Assembly: GCA_030407085.1 (NCBI GenBank)
Contig: CM059582.1
Span: 12,939,501-13,003,500, forward strand
DNA from: Trichopria drosophilae
Lineage: Eukaryota > Arthropoda > Insecta > Hymenoptera > Diapriidae
Direction of reading: 5' to 3'
DNA: 64,000 nt
Shown piece after piece: positions 38,046 to 47,300 of this stretch (its first letter is position 1; the number at the start of each line of letters is the position of its first letter). The position numbers and the translations under genes were made by a program. A model generated the notes under the pieces. That model searched no databases. It saw nothing but the letters and a program-made list of their open reading frames with translations, and was not told the origin of the DNA.

Positions 38046-38232
38046 ATAATTGTACGATCAAACGAACTTACCTAAGTGAAGTTCGATCGTAATTATACGA
38101 CCGTCTCGTTCGAAGGGATTACAAGTGTAGTATCGCTACTTTCCCGCCAAAAGCCACAAAATTCAGAGTCAAAATTGTTCGAGGCACCTCCCCGATCGTC
38201 TTCCTGTAGGTAACCTCCGCAGGCAACTTCAT
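38046..38232 (-). repeat. Right inverted terminal repeat of the DIRS element, with outer extension
   Basis: Positions 38092-38232 are reverse-complementary to 42601-42741 with few mismatches; the main difference lies near 38100-38115. Positions 38046-38091 form a 46-bp outer extension absent from the other terminus, a feature also known for the right end of Dictyostelium DIRS-1. The extension holds its own hairpin, CGAACTT at 38063-38069 with AAGTTCG at 38079-38085. The outer 75 bp is complementary to the ICR. Confidence 0.9.
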
Positions 38233-38307
38233 TTAGTTTAAAGTGTTTCAGAAAATTGTCCGAATTTCCGGGGTGGGATAATGATACTATATGGGAGGGG
38301 TTATGGT

Positions 38308-38416
38308 AATCCCTTCGAACGAGACGGTCGTATAATTATGATCGAACTTCACTTAGGTAAGTTCGTTTGATCGTACAATTATACATCCCGTCTCGTTCTC
38401 GGGATTACAAGTGTAG
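38308..38416 (-). repeat. Internal complementary region (ICR) of the DIRS element
   Basis: Positions 38308-38382 are the reverse complement of the outer right end 38046-38120 (74 of 75 bases). Positions 38378-38416 are an exact reverse complement of the outer left end 42703-42741 (39 of 39). The two halves overlap in ATTAT (38378-38382), the same five bases present at both element ends. The ICR therefore presents the two ends joined together, the splint needed to close a single-stranded circle in the DIRS replication model. It lies 63 bp beyond the recombinase stop codon. Confidence 0.92.
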
Positions 38417-38479
38417 ATATTTAGAGTAGACAATTTTAGATACAATGTTTTTATTAATTTAAAACATGAATGACATAAC

Positions 38480-39372
38480 TTAGTTACAGTTTCTTATAAC
38501 CGCGTTGCAAAAGGAATCATTCGGCGACATTATAGGGCGGTTATAAAACTTTGCGAACACTGATGAATGTTGAGACCATCCCACAGTGTTTCTTATAATA
38601 TTTAAATCAAGACCGTTTGTATATGCTTTGGAAGTCACGGCATGTCGTACACTGTGAGCTGTGAATTCTTGATCTATACCACATTTGCATAACACGGATT
38701 TAACCCAACGACTTAGAGTTTGCGAACCTACGGGTTTATGGGGTTTTTTAACTGCTAGAAACAACTGTTTATTACATTTTCTTAATTCTTTGGTATATTC
38801 TAAATAATGTTTTAACGTTGTAGCCAAGCAAAGTTCAGGTTTATCATAGAAAAAGGGCAAAATAAGACAAGGTGGCAATTGCCCACCTTAGAAGTTTTAA
38901 TAATTGAATCGACTTCAATTTCAGCACCTTTTGTAGAAAATTTGATGTTATTGAGAGTGATGAGGGAAAAGGTTTGCATCCTATGACCAGTGCCTAAGGC
39001 TAATAAAATTATTAATTCTTCGGAAAGACATTGGAAATTAATGGTTTGTAGAGGAAACCAACTAGCAATTTTATCGAGAACCGGTTGAACATCCCAAGTT
39101 TTGGAATATTTTGCACGACAAGGTCTCAATTTATAAATTCTCTTGAAAAAACGATTCACTGTTTTATCACATAAACTTTTTGATGTTATTAATTGTATTG
39201 CTGATCGAACCGTATTTATGGTGCCGTACGATGCACCATCATCAAATAATTTACTCAAGAATTCCAAAACTGTTTCTGTTTCTTGGTTAAATGGGTCTAA
39301 TCCTTGATTATTGCAAAATGTCCACCATTTTTTTAAAGCTCCGCCGTATTGTTTCATCGTTGAGTCCGCCAA
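38480..39372 (-). pseudogene. DIRS tyrosine recombinase, split by one frameshift
   Basis: This enzyme would insert the circular DIRS DNA by tyrosine-mediated strand exchange. The first frame (39372-38812) carries an N-terminal core-binding-like region (KQYGGALKKWW) and the first catalytic Arg in LALGTGHRMQTF. The second frame (to 38480) carries HSVRHA (His and second Arg), GWSQHSS (the His/Trp box) and the presumed nucleophile in FAKFYN. The R-HxxR-H-Y set is thus complete but separated by a one-base shift at about 38878-38886, where the sense reads KTSKVG before and PPCLILP after. The open frame runs upstream of 39372 without a stop (LSESTLRILLASLADSTMKQY region), overlapping the end of the RT-MT region. 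Neither apparent start is an ATG. About 300-310 residues before damage. The frameshift abolishes a full-length product unless recoded, for which there is no evidence. Confidence 0.85.
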
Positions 39373-39377
39373 CGATG

Positions 39378-41405
39378 CTAATAAAATTCGAAGTGTTGAT
39401 TCGGATAATTTTCTTTTTCGGTAACTTTCCCTGATAGCAATCCTGCAACCAGGGTAAGTGATGCTGCTAGTGGGTGTTGTTGTAATCTACAAGGAGATAA
39501 CAGAAGAGTTGAATCAGGATAAAATATTAAAGGTTTTTTAATTAATATAGATTGGAAAAGTGGAAACCAAGGTTGTGATGTCCACAAAGGGACGACCACA
39601 ATGCCACAAGCTTTATCTATTAATATTTTACGCAATGTCCTCAAGATCATTGAAAAAGGTGGGAACGCATAAAAATTTTTATTTTCTCACGATATTGTGA
39701 ATGCATCGCATGCTATTGCATCGGGATCAGGTTTCCATGAACAATAATCATTACATTTTGAATTGATTTTGGATGCAAATAAATCAATTTTCGGATTAGG
39801 AAAACTTGTTAAAATTCTTTGGAAAGCATAGTCTGCTAATTCCCATTCTGTATCGACATTGCGAATTCTGGACTCTCTATCGGTATGAACGTTTTCTTTT
39901 GAAGCTATATATGAAGCATAAATCCAAATACGCCTATCTTTACACCATTTCCAAATTTTTCGACTTAAGTAATTAAGAAAGGGGTATTGGATTCCGCCCA
40001 TTTTATTGATATAGGCAATTGCCGTGGTATTGTCGACACGTAATAAAATTTCAATGTCATGAAGTTCTGCTGCAAAAGTTTCGAGAGCCCAGAATGTTGC
40101 TAAGAGTTCTAGACGATTTATGTGCCAGGATTTTTCTTGCGAATTCCAAAAACCATGCACAGACTGTCTCTCACAATAAGCACCCCAACCTGTCTTAGAG
40201 GCATCAGAAAAAATTTCATTTGCAAATGAGAAACGGCGAATGGGGTTTCCTGCTGACAAATTTATTTTTTGTTTAAACCAAGTTAATGTTGGGTGTAATG
40301 CTTTTGATAAATAAATTTGTTCATCATAGTTTCCATTCGATAGTAAAATTGCTTGGAACTTTGTTCTTTCTAGGATCTTAGTATAACCTATTCCATAAGA
40401 TATTGCTGGGCAACATGCAATGAGATTTCCTATTAGATGAGCAAACTCTCTGATAGAAGAAGATTTTTTAATTAAAAAAGAGTCTATTAATCTAATTAAA
40501 TGATCTTTTTTCCTTGATGGTAATTCTAGAGTTAAATCTTTAGAATTTAAATAAAACCCCAAATACTCTATCTTATTAGATGGAATTAAATTACTCTTTT
40601 CGTAATTAATTACAAAGCCTAACGACTCAAGTAGATTAATTGACACTTGAATATTTGCCAAACAAGTATCTAATGAATTACCAAGGAAAAGAAAATCATC
40701 TAAATAAATTACCGAAAGAAAACCTTTACTTCTTAACTGACTTACAACGGTTTTCATTATTTTCGTGAAAACATAAGGACTGATATTAAGTCCAAAGGGT
40801 AGACAATTAAATTCATAAAGAATATTTTCGAATGAAAATCTAAGGTATTTTCGGTGGTTTGTATGAACTGAGATAAGAAAGTATGCATTCTTTAAATCTA
40901 AACTTGCCATGTAGCAATTTTTTGTTAATAATTTACATGCACTCCGTAAATCCTCAATTTTAAAATGAGGTATATCGATAAAAGTATTTAACTGTTTTAA
41001 ATTGAAAATGAACCGTTTTGATTTATTTTTTCGTTCAGTAAGAAAGAACGGAGATAAAAATTCATCTTTTTGTGTCTTGCAACGACTGATTGCCCCCATT
41101 TTTAGTAAATCTTGGATTTCTATTTTTATATTTTTAATCTCAGTTTCCGACCATTTTTGTTCTATGAAGGTCGTTGATTGGAATGGTTTCTGCTTAAAAC
41201 GAATTTTATATCCTTCTATACACTGAATAATAAATTTATCAGTTGTAATTTTCTTCCAAGCTGGGAGAAAATTTTTTAATCGACCTGCACAGCGAACCTC
41301 TATTTCTGTCCTTGATGATGAGATTTGGTTGTTGATTGTCTCGATGTTTGTTTCCGGCATGATGGCTTCTGAGATTGCGGATTCTGATGTTTGTAGCTCG
41401 TCCAC
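39378..41405 (-). pseudogene. DIRS reverse transcriptase, RNase H and methyltransferase-like polyprotein with one internal stop
   Basis: RT copies the element RNA and RNase H removes the template. From the minus-strand start at 41405 (a GTG; the frame is open further upstream and overlaps gag), RT motifs include RFIFNLKQLN, SLDLKNAYF, LPFGLNISPYVFTK and the catalytic YLDD in IYLDDFLFLG at about residue 240. These lie within about residues 65-290. RNase H follows at about 395-515: FSDASKTGWGAY, INRLELLATFWALE, RVDNTTAIAYINK and NVHTDRESR supply the D-E-D-D residues. The C-terminal part (DLFASKINSKC, then FPPFS and VVPLWTSQPWFP) resembles the Dam-like methyltransferase domain of DIRS-1 elements, with PPF at the motif IV position. 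A TGA at 39687-39689 interrupts the frame just before that motif, where relatives have Trp (TGG). The same frame then runs on to 39378. Otherwise intact. Confidence 0.9.
39687..39689 (-). other. In-frame TGA stop inside the methyltransferase-like region
   Basis: Minus-strand TGA after the residues DAFTIS. The frame resumes directly and includes NFYAFPPFS. In DIRS relatives as I recall them the position after DAF.IS is Trp, so a single G-to-A change would explain it. It truncates the product after RNase H and removes the PPF motif. Confidence 0.7.
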
Positions 41406-42532
41406 GATGATCTCTGGCTCCTGGACGAGCTCTTCGAGTTTAAAGGACCAGGTTTTTGGATGTACGGTTTTTTGTTGAAGGTAGACAAAGTCGGTTTGAG
41501 TTTTTTAGATATTTTTTCTAATGAATTTGCTTCGTTAATTTTTTCCGTTAAATTATCGCCAAAGAGAAATGTTCCTCGATCGGATTTATCCAAAATAGAT
41601 TTTACAGATTTGCTATAACCAGGAGCAATGAACGCTTTTCGTGCAGTGGTATCTGCGTGATGAATCGTGCGATTAATTTACCAGTATCAGATAACAATTC
41701 TAAAAGTTTCAACTGATCAAGTTCTTCTGAATTATCTAAGAGCATATTCATCGCTTGTCCTACGGCTGATAACGCAGAACCAGCAAGACGTTGTGAGTCT
41801 TGAAAGTGTTCGTCTCTTTTGATAGCCGAATCTCCCATCGATAGCAACATGATTGGATTTACTTGAGGAGCATCTAAAAATATATTTCCTTTACGAGGAT
41901 ATTTACTTAATAAATCTTTTATTTCATTAACAGGAATTCCTAATTTGAGCCAATATTCCCATCTGTTGACAACATCGGGATGAATTTTAACCTCTCCTGC
42001 AGTGGAAGTGAGTGGATTTTCTCCTAAGATAGATAACCTCTCTCTATCCAATTGTGTTCCGATTTCGGAGTTATTCGTGTTGTCCTTCACGCTCGATCCA
42101 TCGGAGTGACATGTCGTAGTTTTGTCTTTGACTGTCCCTTCTTTTGACAGGGCTTCTACAAAGAGAAATCTGGATAAGTCCTGTACCTTTGCACAGGCTC
42201 TACCAGTAAAATGATCGACCAACATCTCATCTTGTGAATGAGCCTTGTCGTCTTCACAAACACATCAACTTACCCTCTGTAACTGATGAAGATTTTGATC
42301 GTTCTTGGGAATTATCTCGAGATCGAGAATTTCAGCGATAAGACACATTATCACTTGCGCGCTTCTCATAGGACGTAGATGATAATTTTGAAGAAATCGA
42401 ATCATTGTCCGAATCGGAAGGAAGGTTATATTTTCGATTTTCTCTTACTTCCTTTTTTAATTTTTTCACTTCATAAATTAAATCACGAATATCAGTTTCA
42501 TCGTACGTTCTACGTTTTCGGTGTTTTCCCAT
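41300..42532 (-). pseudogene. DIRS gag-like region broken into three frames
   Basis: Probable nucleocapsid-type protein of the DIRS element, inferred from its position before RT and its composition. It starts at ATG 42532 with a basic, charged stretch (GKHRKRR, a KKLKKEVRE coiled-coil-like segment, then Ser-rich residues). It reaches a TGA at 42332-42334, where the same frame reads on into a Ser/Arg-rich stretch (SRSRDNSQERSKSSS). A frameshift near 42250 leads to the main block (42225-41602, containing LVDHFTGRACAKVQ and NRWEYWLKLGIPVNEI). A second shift near 41640 leads to the C-terminal block (41593-41300), with APGYSKSV just before it and a basic, Ser/Gln-rich tail. The tail overlaps the RT frame by more than 100 bp. 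No zinc knuckle is visible. I do not recognise a named family beyond DIRS gag position and style. Confidence 0.75.
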
Positions 42533-42600
42533 GATGAAAATTGGAATATAATTTATACTACGTAAACTCTGATATTATGACCGTTGACACAAAGAAACGA

Positions 42601-42741
42601 ATGAAGTTGCCTGCGGAGGTTACCTACAGGAAGACGATCAGGGAGGTGCCTCGAACAATTTTGACTCTGAATTTTGTGGCTTTTGGCGGGAAAGTAGCGA
42701 TACTACACTTGTAATCCCGAGAACGAGACGGGATGTATAAT
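42601..42741 (-). repeat. Left inverted terminal repeat of the DIRS element
   Basis: The outer end of the element on the gag side. It is the reverse complement of 38092-38232, including GAAGTTGCCTGCGGAGGTTA near the inner edge and CTACACTTGTAATCCC near the outer edge. The outermost 39 bp is repeated exactly in inverted form in the ICR. It presumably contains the element promoter, as terminal repeats of DIRS-1 do (family knowledge). No TATA box is obvious between here and the gag ATG. Confidence 0.9.
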
Positions 42742-45520
42742 CAATCAAAAGCTTTAAAATGAGAAATCTAAAACATGCTCTTAAAATATTTAAAAAAAAA
42801 ACATTTTATAATTTCACTGGTCTAAGTTGTTACATTTCCAAGTTACCTCAAGCACATACAAGTAAAATTGGGATTAATGTTTAATAAATTAATAAAAATT
42901 ACTGAAAATTAAAGATAAAAAAAAGTACATACAATAATGCCAGCATTAACGAGACTAATACACAAGTATACCTACAAAATAAAATAAAAAGAAACACATA
43001 TAAATGAAAATAAGACGCGATACAGTGAGTATAAAATAATATAAAACAAATAATAATAAGAAAAACACAAGAAATATTTATAAAATAAAATTAAATACAC
43101 GAAATTAAATAATTATAATCATGAAACTAGAGGTCATTGTAATTATTTGAGTATTATAATGTGTACTATTAAAGCTGACGAAACGAAAGAAAATAGAAAA
43201 AAAAACTCTAATCCTTGTTGCCAGTGTAGTCCATGACTACAATTAGATCATCTCACAATCAGTTAAAAAATGATCATCTTCTGATTCGCGTAAGCTTTCT
43301 GAAATACTTTTAAAAAAGTATTTCAAGTCGTACAAAATAAAAAATGTCTGATTTCTTATTTTCATATTGATGCTAGTCTTTTACTCTCTTTAAACTATTA
43401 CGTTGTACGTTATATAATTTATTCGCCCCTTACAATTTTTAATTCAAATTCAATTCTTGCATTTAGTGCAGTTCTCGAGCTTAACCAAGTATAGCAATTA
43501 AGTAGGATGCAATTCTGAGTACAAAAATACACAGATCTTGAGAAGAGAAAAAATTTAGAATAGGTGACACTGCCTACAAAATTTTTCCTAATTGTTGAAA
43601 AGACGAAATTTGGCAACAATTTATAATTGCTTACTCACTAAAAACTCACTAAACTTTAAACTTTGGTTAGATTACGTTAGAAAGATTTCAGTCTGGATAC
43701 TAACCATAAATATGTTGTACATCTGAACTGGTATAAACAAAAAGGCTCACGAAGATTTTATTAATGATTTTAAAAATTTATAAATTAATTGAATTCTGGC
43801 TTAATTGTAATTTTAATCTAAATTTTGACGCATCTCTATTCAAAATCTCCGCTTTATATAAATTCTTTAAATAAAGTTATTAAAACATAAAAAGTTTATT
43901 TAAACAGATGGAAACAAATCTTCATTATAAAATTATTACATCTGACGATTTAAAATTAAAATAGCAATCGGTAGTTATTTCAAAAATTACAGACAGAATA
44001 ATAACGCCATAGTGTTTTTTGAAATACAATTAGCGTTGTCGAATCATGTCCAGCATTTTTAATTCATACAAGATAAACCATTTGAATTGTATGCACAAAA
44101 TGTGAAGTAAAAAAATAATTATCTCTAAAATATTTTTCAGTGAAATGGAATGTAGTGTTAATTACATCATACAACACTCAACTCTTTTTGATGCGCTCGT
44201 ATGAACTAAATCTTCAGAAAGGTTCATCGATATCTTTTCTCACGCTCCAATAAATATGCAGGCTGCGAAAAAAATGTGATCATATGTGTGTAAGGGCAGA
44301 ATAAGTAGGGAAGGAAAAATAACAAGAATGAAAATCAATGACAGTTGACTTTTATACCAATTATAAAAAAATGAAAGAAATGATAGACATTAATTACATT
44401 GAAATATTTCTAGCTAACAATTTGTAAACATATATTTCTAAAAATGTACTTTGGAACGATCAGTCAAAATACCAGAATTATAAGTTGTCTGCTATTTATA
44501 ATGTGTTTACAACCAGGAGCTTTCGAAAACAAGAGTCTAATTGGTTACCAGATACTGATAAACAAGTTAGTAATGAAAATTGTTTTCTACCATTTTTTTT
44601 TATTTGGAGTTACTATATCTATTAATTATTGTAATTTTGAAGAAATAATCCGATTTCACAGTTATCCTGTCAAATTTAACCGGTAAATATAAGAATATCG
44701 AACGTCTTTAAATTGGTTTATCGTTTCCCGGATCACCTGTCAGACTCCAAATCCATTAACACCCGTTTGCGGAATTGACGCTGACAGAAGAAAACTTTTA
44801 TGAAAATTGATTCCCGCTGAAACTAAAAAGTAAAGGCTTTCGAGTAAAAACGTCCGTGTTACTTATATTTAATATCGCCGACTGGATATGAGATGAAATG
44901 TATTTTATAGAAGACTTCTCTTTCGTTTGCGGCATTTGACGACTTCATTTCGTTTCGATATTTTGATTCAATAATCCGAACATTTCAAATACCAAAACAC
45001 GATCTTAATTTCGACCTTTCAATTTAATCTTGGAAGAAAAATTATACATAGCGCAGTAAATAGATTTTCAAAAATAATACTATTATAAATGTTAAACTTT
45101 TAATTACTTTAAAATATAAGTATAAAATAACTCTTAGGGTCCGAAAAAGAAATCGTACCGAAATATCTAGTATAGGGTTACTGTTAATTTAGTATGAGTA
45201 AGAACTTAAGAAGGATAAGAACTTAAGAACGTAGAAGCTAGTATACACACACAGGAATGGAAAATAATCTTTAAAAAAAACACAATGTAAACGAAATGTA
45301 CATAATATAATAACATAAATATTCTCTGTAAATACATAACTTCTATTTTTGTACCGTATTAAATTATTCGTTAATATACGATATATAATAATCCTTTTCG
45401 TAACATTGTCTCATCTTGACAAAAAGAAATTGTTACTGATGTCAAAGGAATTCATCTGAACAATTATAAATTTGAGTTGGAAATTATTATTTAAAAATAT
45501 TACAGTGGATCTCCTGGAAT
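42742..45520. other. AT-rich non-coding DNA, no gene seen
   Basis: Starts with the right flank of the DIRS insertion (CAATCAAAAGC). Frames at 43419-43619 (minus) and 44444-44686 (plus) have no recognisable motif. Very A-rich at 42900-43120. No RNA gene seen. Confidence 0.6.
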
Positions 45521-45700
45521 TGGTAAATGTTGGGACTTGCTCCCTCTCACATTGATTAGTGGAACGCCCCGCCCAATTTCCTATCATGTGATTAAAAGCC
45601 GTCGTCCTGTTGGCGGCATAGAAGGACCATTGGAAAGGGAATCAAATTGAGAGAGACCAACTACGGAGAGACCAACTCGAGAGATTAAAATAATCATACA
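45520..45700. promoter_or_regulatory. Candidate GC-box/CCAAT-containing regulatory patch
   Basis: A short CpG-rich island in AT-rich DNA contains CCCCGCCCAAT (about 45570), ATCATGTGAT (a palindrome containing an E-box core, about 45584) and two direct copies of GAGAGACCAACT (about 45650 and 45667). No open coding frame follows. The call rests on composition and motif clustering only. Confidence 0.25.
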
Positions 45701-47300
45701 AAATGTTTAATTGACAGTTGATTCGTGGATTTAACATACTCTTTTTATAAAAATGGAGTATTATATTTTGAAGGAATTGTAAAGATCAAAATCAAGACCT
45801 AGTTAAGAGCAGAAACAGTAAAATATATTGTTTTCAGACGCCAATGAAAAGTAACGTTTGCAGAGATTTGTCAATACCGGAGTTATAAAAACCTTTGGTC
45901 AATTTGCACGTATTGTATATAACGTTGATTAAAATTCTCGGACTGTTAATCCAATTTTCTTTACAAAGTTGTCAATTAAAGCTACCTGCAAGCTTATCAA
46001 CAATGCGCTTGAACCACAAATGACCAAAACGAAATATTCGCAAGTTTTGATAGAATTTGGCGTTCTTAAATGCATTATGGATATTCAAAAAGTTTCGAGA
46101 AACTCGGGTTATTGTTGCAACCGGAATGAATACATAACGGATCTTTATGACTATGCAAACACTTGCAGATACTCGCTTAATTGATGAAGTGAAAGTTCAA
46201 TTGTCAGGAGCATAATTTATCTGGATACTAACCCAGAGGGACGTCCTTAAATTGGACAGAACATCGAGGCCAAGGTTCAAAATTTGATTCTGCAAATCGA
46301 TAAAGCCATGATGGAATTAGGCCACGATTATCGAAAATTCCTTAGACGATAAGTGTTCATTCGTATTCATGTTCGTCCGGTGCATCGATGAATTTCTATG
46401 AATAATTATCAATTTTAGTTCGACGAGTTGCTGATGAATTTTGAATACCCTCAGCGCCATGAATGAATTCGACGTTGCAGAGAAAAAAAATAAGACGGGA
46501 CGAAGTGCAAATGGATTCGAAAATATGAATCTCGAACCTCCGGGAAAAATTGAATTACCGTAGTGGTATCGGGAGAGTTAAAAAGAGGTCGATAAACCGT
46601 GGCCCAAAATTCCCATCTACCCTTGAGACTTTGTGGCCCACTTTTCCTCTTACCGGTGATATATTACTCTTAGACGCAGCCAAGTTTTTAAACGCCAGTT
46701 GGGGAGTTTTCCTTTACGTCTTTTTACGCGAAAGTTTCTTTATAGATTTTGCGATTTCAGAGAGGCCAATGACCTCTCAGCACTGCTAATCTCAAGATTT
46801 TATCGTTACATGGTTGGTGTTGCTGTAGATGTTGGCATAATTCAAATCGGTAAGAAAATGATAATCGGTGATGTTGAAGTGAATGTCTGGTGTGTTTTTC
46901 TAACATTGCCACTGATATTGTCCATCATAACTTATTATTATATAAATGTCAATTGATAGAAAACTCAGAGATCAAAAAAAAGATAAATACTAATTATAAT
47001 TATGGAAATTAATAATTTCCCTCTTCCACTTTTGGAAGAATTTGTATTTTGACCACTGGTGTTTTTTTATGAAATTCCAGTACGTGTTAGTCCTTCGCTT
47101 GCTTGAATGTAAGCAATTTAGTTAGGAAATGCACCCGGCTATTTGAAGCTACTGGTTAGAGGAACGGTTGCATCCGAAGTTGATCGATCGCTCTACCAAC
47201 CGATATTTCCTGGTGGCTTTCCTCCGAAACTGTTCGACACTATTGGCTCCAGAACATAAGTAATGAAGTCACGGCGCAGTTGGCAAGACCAAACTTTGCT
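45701..47300. other. Mixed stretch with a CpG-rich patch, no recognised gene
   Basis: GC and CG content are raised at about 46200-46780 and again at about 47090-47290. Overlapping plus frames at 46550-46789 and 46699-46956, and 45969-46184, have no domain I can name. It could include an exon or a conserved non-coding element of a gene extending beyond the window. I see no splice-site arrangement convincing enough to call one. Confidence 0.35.

Larger units (their letters stand above)
38046..42741 (-). mobile_element. Full-length DIRS-like tyrosine-recombinase retroelement
   Basis: A 4.7-kb element in minus orientation, flanked by ATAAT at 38046-38050 and 42737-42741. In element order it has: left inverted terminal repeat (42741 to 42601); gag-like region (42532 to 41300); RT, RNase H and methyltransferase-like region (41405 to 39378); tyrosine recombinase (to 38480); internal complementary region (38416 to 38308); right inverted terminal repeat with an outer extension (38232 to 38046). 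Inverted terminal repeats plus an ICR built from the complements of both ends, with YR instead of an integrase, are diagnostic of the DIRS-1 group. PAT, Ngaro and Viper have split direct repeats instead. In the DIRS model a full RNA primes on the ICR to yield circular DNA, which the YR inserts without target duplication. The ends are almost perfect, whereas three coding regions carry a total of two stops and three frameshifts. The copy is therefore recent but not autonomous. Confidence 0.93.

Noticed and set aside
38812..38886. Programmed frameshift linking the two recombinase frames
   Set aside because: No slippery heptamer or downstream structure was seen at the site, and gag and RT carry ordinary lesions too. 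A simple indel is the better reading.
41002..41226. Plus-strand 74-codon frame within the DIRS element
   Set aside because: It is the antisense shadow of the reverse transcriptase frame.
42230..42290. GGTAAGT in gag as a spliced intron explaining the frame change
   Set aside because: A donor-like GTAAGT exists, but no acceptor with a polypyrimidine tract lies before the next block, and the distance is too short for an insect intron.
38046..42741. LTR retrotransposon or retrovirus-like insertion
   Set aside because: No long direct terminal repeats, no aspartic protease, no integrase and no envelope. The termini are inverted and a tyrosine recombinase is present.
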